A stretch of 64,000 bases of DNA from Vanilla planifolia (lineage: Eukaryota > Streptophyta > Magnoliopsida > Asparagales > Orchidaceae). The notes beneath the pieces are model-generated. The model ran no database searches, was not told the origin of the DNA, and worked only from the letters and a program-made list of their open reading frames with translations. The stretch lies in the NCBI GenBank assembly GCA_023846275.1, contig JAIUJO010000291.1:159001-223000 (forward strand), given 5' to 3'. The translations under genes were made by a program, and so were the position numbers. Shown one piece after another: positions 1 through 12,690 of the stretch (position 1 is the first letter of the stretch; the number at the start of each line of letters is the position of its first letter).

Positions 1-3000
1 CATAAAGTATTGTAGAGTAGAGCAGAGTAGAGTAAACTAGCAGAGAGGAGAGGCGAGCAGAGCAGAGCAAAGCAAAAAAAGTATAGTAGAGATGGGCAGA
101 AGAGTAGAGTAGAGCAATACAGAGTAGAGTAAAGTGGAGAAGATAAGTGTAGAGTATAGTATGGTAGAGTAGAGAAGAGTAGAGCAGAGCAGAGGTAGGT
201 TACGTTATGCTAGGCAAAGCTAGGCTAGGCTAGGTTAGAGTAGAGTAGAGTTGAATAGAGTAGATCTTTGTTATGTTAGATTAGGCTAGGCTAGGCTAAG
301 TTAGAGTAGATTAGAGTAGACTAGAGTAAAGTAGAGTAGAATAGAGTAGAGTAGTGTAGAGTTGACCAGAGTAGAGTAGAATAGAGTAAAGTAAAGTAGA
401 GCAAGGTTAGGTTAGGCTAGGTTGGGCTAGAGTAGAGTAGAGTAGAGTAGAGCAAGGTTAGGCTAGGTTAGGATAGAGTATAATAGAGCCTAGTAGAGCA
501 GAGTAGATAAGATTATAGTAGAGAAGAGCAAAGTAGAGTAGAATGGAGTATAGTAAAGTAGAGTAGAGCTAGGTTTGGCTAAGCTAAGCTAAGTTAGGTT
601 AGGATAGAGTAGTGTAAATTAAGGCTAGGTTGGGCTTAGCAAGGATAGGCTTGGTTAGAGTAAAGTCGAGTAGAGTAAAGTAGAGTAGAGAAGAGTCGAA
701 TAGAGCAGAGTAGACTTGAGTAGAGCTAGGTTAGGTTAAGCTAGGCTATACTTGGCTAAGTTAGGTTAGGCTAGAGTAAAGTAGAGTAGAGCAGACTAGA
801 GGTAGGTTAAGCTAGGCTAAGCTAGAGTACAATAGAGTAGAGTAGAGTATAGCATAGTAGAGGTGACTAGAACATAGCACAGTAGAGCAAAGTAGAGCAA
901 AGAAGAGTAGAGCAAAGAAGAGTAGAGTAGAGTAGAGTACAGAATAGTAGAGTAGAATAGATCAGAGTAGAGTAGAGCAGAGTAGAGTAGAGTAGAGTAG
1001 AGCTAGGTTAGGCTGTGCTATGCTAGGTTAAACTAGGATAAACTAGAGTAGAGTAGAGTAATGTAGAGTTGAATAGAGTAGAGTTGAATTGAGTAAAGTA
1101 TATTATAATAGAGTTGAGTAGAGTATAGTAGAGCTAGGTTAAGCGAAGCTAGGCTTGGCTAGATTAGGCTAGGCTAAAGTAGAGTAGAGAAGAGTAGAGT
1201 AGAGTAGAGTAGAGCATAATAAAGAATAGTTGATCAGAGTAGAGAAGTACTAAGTTAGTCTAGCTAGGCTAGAGTACATTAGAGTAGAGTAGAGTAGAGT
1301 AGAGCATAGCAGAGTAGAGTTGAGCAAAGTATAACAGAGTAGTACAGAGTAGAGTAAGGCTAAGTTTGGCTAGGCTAGAGTAGAGTAGAGCAGAGTATAG
1401 TAGAGCTAGGTTTGACAAGGCTAGTCTAGGCTATGATAGAGTAGAGTAGATTTGAGTAGAGTAGAGTGGAGTAGAGTATAGTATAGTCGAGTAGAGATGG
1501 GCTAGGATAGCCTAGGCCAGGCTAGATAGAGTAGGCTAGGCTAGGCTAGAGTAGAGTAGAGTAAAGCAGTGTAGAGTAGAATAGAGTTGAGCTAGGTTTG
1601 GCTAAGCTATGCTAAACTAGACTAGAGTAGAGTATAGTAGAGTTGAGTAGAGTAGAGTAGAGAAGAGGAGAGTAGAGAAGAGTAGAGTATAGCAGAATAG
1701 AGTAGAGTAAAGTCGAGTAGAGTAGAGTAGATCAAAGTAAAGCAAAGCAGAGTAGAGCAGGGCTAGGTTAGTCAAGGCTAGGCTAGAGTAAAGTAAAGTA
1801 GAATAGAGTAGTGTAGGGTAGAGTAGAGTAAAGCTAGGTTAGGCTAGGCTAGGCTAAGCTAGGTTTGAGTTGAGGAGAGTACCATAGAGTAGAGTAAAGT
1901 AGAGTAGAGTAAAGTAAAGTAGAGTAGAAAAGAGTAAAGTAGAGTAGAGTAATGTAAAGCTTAGTTAAGCGAGGTGAGGCTAGGCTATGCTAGAGTAGAG
2001 TAGAGTAGAGTAGAGCCCTATAGAGTAGACCAAAGAAGAGTAGAGTAGAGTAGAGTAGAGAAGAGTAAAGTAAAGAACAGCAGAGTAGAGTAGAATAAGG
2101 TTAGGCTTGGCTATGAGAGGCAAGAATAAAGTAGGGTAGAGCTAGATCAGGCAACGCTTGGCTAGGCTAGGTTAAAGTAGAGTAGAGTAAACTAGAGTAA
2201 GGGAGAGAAGAGTAAAGAAAAGTAGTGTAGACTAGAGTAGAGTAGAGTAAAGCAAAGCAGAGAAGAGCAGAGTAGAGTAGAATAGATTTAGATTAGGTAA
2301 GGCTAGACAAGGCTAAGTAAGGCTAGACTGTAGTATAATAGAGCTAGGTTGGCTTAGGCTAAGCTAAGCAAGGATAGAGTAGAGTAGACTAGACTAGACT
2401 ATAGAAGAGTAGAGTAGTACAGAGTAGAGTAAAGTAGAGCTTGGTTAGGCTGGGTTAGCCTATCTTAGGCTGGGATAGGGTAAGCTAGGCTCAGCTAGAG
2501 TAGAGTAGAGTTTAGTAGAGCTAAGTATATTAGGGTAGAATAGAGCTAAGTTATTCTTGGCTAGGTGAGAGTAGGCTAGAGTATAATAGAATAGAGTAGA
2601 GTGGAGTAAAGCAAAGCAATGTATAATAGAGCAAAGAATAGCAGAGCAAAGTAGAGCAGAGTAGAGAAAAGTAGAGCAGAGTAGGGTGGAGTATAGTAGA
2701 GGTAAGTTAGGGTTGTCTAAGCTAGACTGGACTAAGTAAGAGTAGGGTATTATAGATTAGACCATGGTTATGCTACGCTAGGCTATGTGAGGTTAGAGTA
2801 GAGTAGAGTAGAGTAGAGTATAGTAGAGCTTGGTCAGGCTAGGCTAGGTTAGGGTATGCTAGGTTAGGCTAGGCAATAGTAAAGTGGAGTAGAGTAGAAT
2901 AGTGTAAAGTAGAGTAGAGCTTGATTAGGCTAAGCTTGGCTAGAGTAGAGTAATATATAGTGGAGCAAAATAGAGTTGAGCATAGCAGAGTGGAGTAGAG

Positions 3001-6000
3001 TAGAGTATAGTACAGTAGAGCAGAGAAAAGCAGAGTAGAGCAGAGTAGAGTAGAGTGAAGCATAGCAGAGCAGAGTAGAGCAGAGCAGAGGAGAGCAAAG
3101 AAAGGAAAAGTAGAGTAGAGGAGAGCTAAGTAGAGCTAAGTTAGACTAAGCTACGTAAGGCTATGCTAAGCTAGGCTAGAGTAGACTAGAGTAGAAATGA
3201 ATAGAGTAGAGTAGAGTAGAATTGAGTAGACTAAAGTAGAGTAGAGTAAAGCTAGGTTAGGTTAGGCTAGGTTAGAGTAAAATAGAGTAAGGTAGAGGAG
3301 AGAAAAATAGAGGAGAGCAAAATAGAGCAGAGTGGAGCATAACAGAGCAGAGTAGAGTTGAGCAAAGTAGAGCAAAATAGAGGAGAGCAGAAAAGAGCAT
3401 AGTAGAGAAGAGCAGAGCTAAGTTAGGCGAGGCTAGGCTACACTTGGCTAGCTAGGCTAGAATAGAATAGAGTGAAGTACAACAGAGTAGAGAAATAAAA
3501 CATAGAGTAGAGCTAGGTTAGGCTAGGTTGGAGTAGAGTAGTGTGAGGTAGAGCTAGGTTAGGCTAGGCTAGGTTTGAGTATATTAGAGTAGAGTAGAGA
3601 AAAGTAGAGTATAATAGATTAGAGTATAGTATAGTAGAGTAGACTTGGTTAGGCTAGAGTATAGTAGAGCAAAGTAGAGTTAAGTAGAGTAGAGCTAGGT
3701 TTGGCTAGGCTACAGTATGGTAGGGAAGAGTAGAGTAGAGCTAGGTTCGACTAGTTAAGTAATGCTAATTTAGAGTAGAGTAGAGTTGATTTGAGCAGAG
3801 TGGGGTAGAGTGAAGTAGAATAGAGCTAAGTTATGTTAAGTAAGGTAGGCTAGGCTAGGCTTGAGTAGAGTAGAGTAGAATAGAGTAGAATAGTGTAGAG
3901 TAAAGTAGAGCTAGGTTAGGCTAGGATCTGCAAAACGAGGCTAGAGTAGAGTGCAACAGAGTAAAGTAGAGTAAAGTAGAGTAGAGAAGACTAGAATAGA
4001 GTAGAGCAAAGTAGAGAAGAGTAGAGTAGAGCAGAGTAGAGTAGAGCAAAGCAGAGTAGTATAGAGCAAATGAGAGCAGAGCAAAGCCGAGAAAAGTAGA
4101 GCGAAGTAGGGCTATGTTATCCTAGGTTAGGCTAGGCTAGATTGGAGTAGAGTAGAGTAGTGTAGTATAGAGTTGAATTGAGTAGAGCTAGGTATGGCAA
4201 GGCTAGGTTAGGCTAGGTTTGAGTAAAATAGAGTAGAGTAGAGTGGAGTACAGAAGAGGAGAGATGAGAAGTTCTAGGCTTGATTATTCTCTGTTATGCT
4301 AGGCTAGGTTAGGCTAGGCAAGACAAGGCCTGGCTAAAGAAAAGTAGAGTAGAATAGAGTAGAGTAGAATAGAGTAGAGTAGAGTTGAGTAAAGTAAAAT
4401 AGAGCTTGGTTAAGCAAGGAAAGGTTAGGCTATGCTAGAGTAAAGTAGAGAAGAGAATAGCAGCATAGAGTATAGCAAAGTTGAGAAGAGTATAGCAGAG
4501 AATTATGCAGCATAGTGGAGCAGTGTAGAGCAAACTAAAGTAGAGCAGAGCAGAGCAGAACTAGGTTAGGCTACGCCAGGCTAGGCGAAGCTAGAGTAGA
4601 GTAAAGTAGAGCTAGGTTTGGCTATGTTATGCTAGGCAAGGTTAGAGTATAGAAGAGCATAGTAGAGTAAGGTAGAGTAGACTAAAGTAGAGTAGAGTTG
4701 AGTAGAGTAGAGCAGAGTAGAGTAGAGTAGAGTAGAGTAGAGTAGAGTGGAGTAGAGCTAATTAGGCTAGGCTAAGCAAGCTTAGATAATGGTAAAGTAG
4801 AGTAGGTTAGGCTAGGCTAGGATAGAGTAGGGTAGAGTAGAGTAGAGTAGAGAAGAATAGAGTAGTGAAGAGTAGAGTAAAGCATAGTATAGTAGAGCAG
4901 AGTAGAGCAGACAATAGTAAGGCAAAGAAAGACAGAGCAGAGAAAAGCAAAGCTGAGTAGAGCAAAGCAAAGTTAGGATAGGCCAAGCTAGGCTAAGCAA
5001 GGCTAGTGTAGAATAGAGTAGAGTTGAGCATGGTTAAGCTAAGCGAGGTTAGAGTATAGTAGAGTAGAGTAGAGCTAGGTTAGGGTAGGCTAGGCTAGGG
5101 TAGGCAAGGTTGGGCTAAGCAAGAGTAGAGTAGAGCTCGATTAGACCAGGCTAGAGTAGAGTAGAGTAGAGGAGAATAGAGTAGAGCATAGTAGAGTATA
5201 GTGGAGTAGAGTAGAGTAGAGTAGAGCAGAGAAGAGTAGAATAAAATAGAGCTAAGTGGAGCAGAGCATAGCAGAGTTTAGTAGACCAGAGTAGAGTAGA
5301 GTGGAGTAGAGCAAGGTTAGACAAAGCTTTGCAAGGCCAAGCTAGGCTAGGGTTGGTTACATTAAGTTAAGCTAGGCTAGAGTAGAGTAGAGTAGAGCAA
5401 AGTAGAATAGAGAAGATTAGAGTAGAATTGAATAGAGAAGATTAGAATAGAGTAGAGTAGAGAAGAGCAGAGAAGAGCAGTGTAGAGAGTTTTAGGCTAG
5501 GCTATGCTAAGCTAGGCTAGAGTAGACTAGAGTAGAGTAGAATAAAGTAGAGTAGAGTTGAGTAAAGTAGAGTAGGATAGAGTAGAGTAGAGTAGAGTAG
5601 AGTAGTGTAAAGCTAAGTTGGTTAGTTTAGAGTAGAGTAGAGTAGTGTAGAGTAGAGTAAGGTAAAGTAAAGTAGAGTAGAGTAGAAGAGAGCAGAAAAG
5701 ACAAAGCAAAAAAGAGTAGAGTAGTGTAGAATAGAGCAGAGTAGAGTATAGCAGAGTCAGGTTAGGTTTAACGAGGCTTGGCTAGGATAGTGCAAAGTAG
5801 AGTAGAGTTATATTGGGCTAGGGTAGGCTAAACTATGTTGGAGTAGAGTAGAATAAGATATAGTAGGGTAGAGTAAAGAAAGGTAGAGCAAAGTAGAGTA
5901 TAACAAAGTAGGGCTAGGCTAGACTAGAGTGGAGTAGAGCTAGGAAGGTCAGGCTAGGTTAGGATAAGTTTGAGTAAAGTGGAGTAGAGTGGAATAGATT

Positions 6001-9000
6001 AGAGTAGAGCTAGAGTAAAGTAGAGTAGAGAAGAACAAGGTTAGGCTAGGCTAGGCTAAGCAAGGCTAGAGTATAATAGGGTAGAGTTGAGTAGAGTAGA
6101 GTAGAGCTGGGTTAGGCTAGGCTAGAGTACAATGGAGTATAGTAGAGTAGAGAAAAGTAGAGAGCAGATTTGAGTAGTGTAAAGTATAATAAGATAGAGC
6201 AGAGCAGAGCTGAGTAAAGAAATAAAAAGTAGAGTAGGGCAAAGCTAGGTTAGGCTAGGCTAGCTTAGCGTAGAGTAGAGTAGGGTAGGCTAGGTTATGC
6301 AAGGTTAGAGCAGAGTATAATAGCATAGATTATAGCTAGGTTAGGCTAGGTTAGGTTAGGCTAGGGTAAGCTGGGATAGGCTAGGGTAGAGTAGAGTATA
6401 GTATAATAGAGTAGAATAGAGTAGAGTAGAGCTAGGTTAATCTATGCTAGGTAGGGTTAGGCTGGGCTAGAGTAAAGTAGAGTAGTGTAGGATAAAGTAA
6501 AGCTATGTTAGGTTAGGTTATGAAAGACTAAAGTAGAGTATAGTAGTGTATAGTAGAGTATTAAAGAGTTGATCAGATTTGAGTAAATCAGAGCATAATA
6601 GAGCAGAGTAGAGCAAAGTAGAGTAAAGTAAAGCAGAGAAGAGTAGAGCAGAGCAGAGCAAAACCAAATAGAGCAGAGTAAAGAAGAGTAGAGCAAAGTT
6701 AGGTTAGGCTAGGTTATGCTAAGTTAGGCTAGGCTAGAGTAGAGTAGGATAGAGTACTATAGATTAGAGTAGAGTGGAGCAGAATAAAGCAGTGTAATAA
6801 AATATAAAGTAGAGCAAAATAGAGTAGAGTAAAGGAAGCTTAAGCTAGGCTAGGTTAGAGTATTGTAAAAGTAGAGCTAAGTTTAGCTAAGTTAGGCTAG
6901 GTTAGAGTAGAGTGTTGTAGAGTAGAGTAAAGTAAAATAGAGTAGAGTAGAGTAGAGCTAGGTTATGCTTGGCTAGGCTAGGATAGGCTAGGCTAGAATA
7001 GAGTAGAGTAAAGTTGAGTATGATAGAGTAGAGTAGAGCAAAGTAAAGTAAAGCATAGTAGAGCAGAGCAAAGAAGAGTAAGCAAAGTAGAGTGGAGTAG
7101 AGTAGAGTAGAGTAGAGTAGTGTAGAGTAGAGTAGAGAAGAGTAGATAGAGCAAAGCAGAGCTAGGTTAGTCTAAGCTAGGGTGGAGTAGAGTAGAGCTT
7201 GGTTCAGCTAGTCTAGTTAGAGTATGGTGGAGTAGAGTATAGTAGGGTAGAGTAGAGTATAAGAGAGTATATTAGAGCAGGGCAAAGTAGACCAGAGTAG
7301 AGTATAATAGAGTAGAGCAGAGTAGGGTAGAGCAAAATAGAGTAGAGAAAAGTAGAGCAGGCTAGGGTGGAGTAGAGTATAACAGAGTAGAGTGAGGTTA
7401 GGTTAGGTTAGGCTAGGCTAGGTTAGAGTAGTGTAGAGTAGAGTAGAGTGGAGTAGAGTAGGGTAGAGTAGGGTAGGGTCTAGTAGAGTAGAGTAGACTA
7501 GACAAGAGCTAGGTTAGGCTAGGTAATGCTAGGCCAGGCTAAGCAAGGCAAGATTAGGCTAGAGTAGAGTAGGAGCAAGTAGAGTAGAGTGGAGTAGAGG
7601 AGAGAAGAGTAGAGTAGAGCATGGTTAGGCTAGGCAAGGTTAGAATAGAGTAGAGTAGAGTAGAGTAGAGAAGAGTACAGTGGAGTATTGTAAAGGAAAG
7701 TTGAGTAGAGATAGGTTAAGATAATTTAGGCTAAGATAGGTTAGGCTAGGCTAAGCTAGAGTAGTGTAGAGTAGAGTATAGAAGAGTAGAGTAGAAAATA
7801 GTAGAGCTGGGTTAGGCAGGGCTAGACAAGGCTAGGCTCGAGTAGAGTAGAGTATAGTAGAGTAGAGTAGAGTGGAGTAGAGTAGAGCAGAGCAAAGTAG
7901 AGTAGAGCAGAGTAGAGCATAGTAGAGCAGAGTAGAATAAAATAGATAAGAGTAGATAATAGAGTAGAGCAAAATAGAGTAGAGAAGAGTAGAGAAGAGC
8001 AGAGCTAGGTTAGGCTAGGCTGGGCTAGGTAAGGTTGAGCTAGACTAGGCTAGGCTAAGTTAAAGTAGAGTAGAGTATAGTAGGGCTAGGTTAGGTAGGC
8101 CAAGCTATGTTAGAGTAGAGTAGAGTATAGTAGAGTAGAGTAGAATAGAATAGAGTGGACTATAATAAAGCTAGGTTGGGCTAGGCTTGGTAAGCATAGG
8201 CAATGCTAGGCTTGGCTAGTCTAGGTTAGAGCAATATAGGGTAGAGCTCAATTTAGCTAGGTCAGGTAAGGCTAGAGTAGAGTAGAGTAGAGTAGACCAG
8301 AGCAGAGTAGAGAAGAGAAGAGCAGAGAAGAGTAGAGAAGAGTAGAGTAGAGTAGAACAGAGTAGAGTAGAGCTAGGTTAAGCTAAGTTAGGCTAGGTTA
8401 AGTTAGGTTATAATAGAGTAGAGTAGTGTAGAGTGGATTAGAGTAGAGTAGAGTAGAGTAGAGTAGATAATTGTAGAGTAGATTAGAGTAGAGCTAGGTT
8501 AGGTCAGGATAAACTATGCTAGGCTTGCCTAATATAGAGTAGAGTAAAGCAGAGCATAGTAAGGTAGAGCAGAGTAGAGCAGGCTGGCCTAGGCTTGGAT
8601 AGGCTAGACTAGGATAGGCTAGGCTAGAGTTGAGTAGAGTAGAATAGAGTAGTGTAGAGTAGAGCTCAGTTAGGCTGGGTTAGAGTGGAGCTTAGCATAA
8701 TATAGAAAAGTGAAGTAGAGTAGAGTAGAGTAGAGAAGAGCAAAGTAAAAGAGAGAAGAGTATAGTAGAGTAGAGTATAGCAAAGTAGAATAGAGTAGAG
8801 TAGAGCAGAGTAGAGTAGAGAAGAGCTGAGTAGAGCTTAATAAGGCTAAGGTAGGCTTAGCTAGGCTAGGCTAAGCTAAGTTAGAGTAGAATAGAGTACA
8901 ATAGAGTAGAGTTGAGCAAAGTATAGTATAGTAAAGTGGAGTATCGTAGAGTAGAGTGGAGCTAGGTTAATCTAGGCTAGGCTAGATTAGAGTAGAGTAG

Positions 9001-12000
9001 AGTGGGATAGAGTAAGCTACGTTAGGTTAGACTTGGCTAGGCTAAAGTAGAGTAGAGTAAAGAAGAGTAGAGTAAAGTAGAGTAGAGTAGAGTATAGTAG
9101 AGTAAAGCAAAGAAGAGAAGAGCAGAGTAAAATGGAGCTAAGTAGAATGAGGTAAAGTATACCAGAGTAAAGTAGAGTTGAAAAGAGTAGAGCTAAGTTA
9201 GACTTGGCTAAGTTAGGCCAAGCTAGGTTATGCTAAGCTAGGCTAGGTTAGAGTAGAGTAGAGTAGAGTGTAATAGAGTAGAGTAGAGTAGAGCTTGGTC
9301 AAGCTAGGCTAGGAAAGGTTAGAATAGAGAAGAGTAGAGTAGAGTAAAGTAGAGTAAAGTGTAGTAGAGTAGAGTTAGGTTAGGCAAGGCTAGGCTAGGG
9401 TAGGTTTGGCTTGGCTAGGCTAAGCTAGAGTGGAGAAGAGTAGAGTAGAGTAGAGTAGAGCTAGGTTATGCTAGCCTAAGCTAGAGTACAATAGAGCTTA
9501 GTAGTGTAGAGTAGAGCAGAGTAGAATAGTGTAGAGTAGAGTAGAGCAAAGAACAGTAGAGTAGAGCAGATCAAAGAAGAGTTGAGTTAGGTTCGGCTAG
9601 GCTAGGATAGAGTAGAGTAGAGTAGTGCTAGGTTAGGCTGGGCAAAGAGTAGAGTAGAGTAGAGTAGAGTAAGGTAGAGTAGAATTGAGTAGAGTAGAGT
9701 AAAGAAGAATAGAGCTTGGTTAGGCTATGCTAGGCTAGATTATGGTAGGCTATGTTAGGCTAGGCTTAGCTAGAGTTGAGTAGAGTAGAGTAAAGTAGAG
9801 TAGAGTATAGTAGAGTAAAGAAGAGTAGAGTAGAGTATAGCTTGGTTCGACGAGGCTAATTTAGCCTTGGCTAGGCCATAGTAGAGTAGAGTAGAACTTA
9901 GTAGAGTAGAATAAAGAACAATAGAACAGAATAGAGCAAAATAAAGAAGAGTAGAGCATAACAAAGTTGAGCTAATAAGAGTAGATCAGAGTAGAGTAGA
10001 GTTAGGTTAGGCTAAATTAGAGTAAAGTAGAGTAGAGTAGAGTATAGTAGAGTATAGTAGAGTAGAGCCAAGTTAAGCGAGGCTAGGCTATGCTAAGCTA
10101 GGCAAGGCTCGAGTAAAGAAGAGTAGAGTTGTGTATGGCTAGGTTTGGTTAGGCTAGGCTAGATTAGGCTAAAGTAATGTAAAGTAGGATAGAGCATAGT
10201 AGAGTAAAGCAAAGTAGTGTAAAGCAAAGCAGAGCAAAGAATAATAGAGCAGAGCATAGAAGCAAAAAGTAAAGTAGAGCCGAATAGAATAGAGTTAGGT
10301 TTGGCTAGGCTTGGCTAAGTAAGGTTTAGCTATGGTAGTGTAAAGTAGGGTAGAGTAGATTATAGTAGAGTAGGGCTAGGTTAGGTTAGGCTAGGCTAGA
10401 GTAAACTAGAGAAGAGTAGAGTAGAGTAGAGGAGAGTTGAGTTGAGTAAAGAAGAGCTAAGTAGAGTAGGGTAAAGCAGAGCAAAGGAGAGCAAAATAGA
10501 GTAGAGTAGAGTGGAGTAGAGCAAAGCATAATAGAGAAAAGTAGTGTAGAGCAGAGCAAAGCAGAGTAAAGTAAAGTAGAGCAAGGTTAGGTAAGGCTAG
10601 GCTAGGATATAGTAGAGTAGAGTAGAGATAAGTTAAGCTAGGCAAGGCATGGCTATGTTAGAGTAGAGTAAAGTAGAGGAGAGTAGAGTAGAGTGAAGCT
10701 AAGTTAGGTTAGGTTAAGCTAGGCTTGGCTAGCTTAGGTTATGCTAAGCTAGGCTAGGCTAGACTAGAGTAGAGTATAGTAGAGTAAAGTTAGGTTAGGC
10801 TAGGCTAGGCTAGAGTACAATAAAGTAGAGTAGAGTAGAGTAGAGTAAACTAGTTCAGAGTAGAGCAGAATAAAGCAGAGCAAAGCAGAGCTAGGTAAGA
10901 CTAGGCTGGGTTAGGGTAGGCCAGAGTAGAGTAGAGAAGAGTAGAGCTAGAATAGGCTAGGCTAAGCTAGGTTAGAGTAGAGTAGAGCTAGGCTATGGTA
11001 AGGTAAGCTAGAGTGGAGTAGAGAAGAGTAGAGCTAGAATAGGCTAGCCTAGGCTAGGATAGAGTAGAGTAAAGTAGAGTAGAGTGGTATAGAGTAGAGT
11101 AAAGTAGAGTTTAATATAGTAGAGTAGAGTAGAGTTGAGCATAGTAGAGTTAGGTTAGGCTGGGGTAAGCTAGGAAAGAGTAGAGTTGAGTAGAGTAGAG
11201 TAGCATAGTGAAGAGTAAACTAGAGTAGGGCTCAGTTAGGTTGGCTAGTTTAGGCTAGGCTAGGCAAGAGTAGAGTAAAGTAGAGTAGAGCATAACATTG
11301 CAGAGCAGAGCAGAGCAAAGAAGAGTAGAGTAGAGTAGAGTAGAGGAGAGTAAATCAGAGATAAGAAAAGCATAGTAGAGTAGAGCAAAGCATAGTAGAG
11401 CTAGGTTAGGCTAAGCTATACTAGGCTAGGCTAGGTTATAGTAGAGTAGAATAGAGTAGAGTTGAGTATATTAGATTAGAGTATAGTAGAGTATAGTATA
11501 GTAGATTAGAGTAGAGTACATTAGAGCAAGGTTAGGTTAGGCAAGGCTATTCTAGAGTAGAGTTGAGTAGAGTAGAGTAAAGCTAGGTTAGGTTAAGCTA
11601 GGCTTGGCTAGAATTTGCTAGGTAAGGCTATGGTAGAGTTTAGTAAGGTATAGTGGAGTAGAGTAGAGTAGAGTAGAGGAGAGTATAGTAGCATAGAGTA
11701 GAGAAGACTATAGCAGAGCAACGTAGAGCAGAGTAGAGCAGAGTGGAGTAGAGTAGAGCAGAGCAAAGTAGATCAGAGCAAGGTTAGGCAAAGCTAGGTT
11801 AGAGTAGAGTAGAGTAGAGTAGAGTGGAGCTAGGTTAGGCTAGGCTAAGTTAGGTTAGGTTAGGTTAGTGTAGAGTAGAGGACAGCAGAGTAGAGTAGAG
11901 TAGAGTAGATGAGAGCAGATTAAAGTAGAGCAAAGTAAGGTAGAATAAAGTAGAGAAGGCTGAGTAGAGTATAGCAGAGTAGAGTAAAGCAGAGTAGATT

Positions 12001-12630
12001 AAGGTTAGGCTAGGCTAGGTCAGGCTAAGCTAGGATAGAGTAGAGTAGAGTAGAGTAGAGTAGTGTAGAGCAAGGTTAAGCTTGGCTAAGCTAGACTCGA
12101 CTAGAGTAAAGTGTAGAGTAGAGGAGTGTAGAGCAGAGCAGAGCAAAAAAGTGTAGAGCAGCAAAGAAAAGAGATGAGAAAAGTAGAGTAGCATAGTAGG
12201 GCAAAGCAGAGCTAGGTTAGGCTAGGAAAGGTTAGGCGAGAGTAAAGTAGAGTGGAGTAGAGCTTGGTTAGGCTAGGTTAGAGTAGAGTAGAGTAGAGTA
12301 TAATAGAGTAAAGCTAGGCTAGGCTAGGCTAAGCTAGGTTAAGTTGAGCTAGAGTAGAGTAGAGTGGAGCTACTTTAGGCTATGCTAGGTTAGGCTAGAG
12401 TAGAGTGGGGTAGAGCAGAATAGAGTAGAGTAGAGCAGAGCAGAGTAGAGTAGAGTAGAGTAAAGCTTAGTTACACTAAGCTAGGTTATGGTAAAGTAGA
12501 GTACAATAGAGTAGAGTAGAGTAGAGTGGAGTAGAGCTTTGTTAGGCTATGTGTAACTAGGCTAGGATAAACTAGGTTAGACTAGAGTAAAGTAGAGTAG
12601 AGACAAGCATAGCAGAGCACCGAAGGGCAT

Positions 12631-12690
12631 AGTAGAGCAGAGTAGTGTAGAGTAGAGCAAAGTAGAGCAGAGTAGTGTAGAGTAGAGCAA
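12631..12690 (+). repeat. Perfect 30-bp tandem duplication in the pentamer array
   Basis: Positions 12631-12660 and 12661-12690 are identical over 30 bases (six pentamers, including the distinctive TAGTG unit). Neighbouring pentamers are usually scrambled by point changes, so an exact six-pentamer copy marks a recent local duplication by slippage or unequal exchange. Confidence 0.85.
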
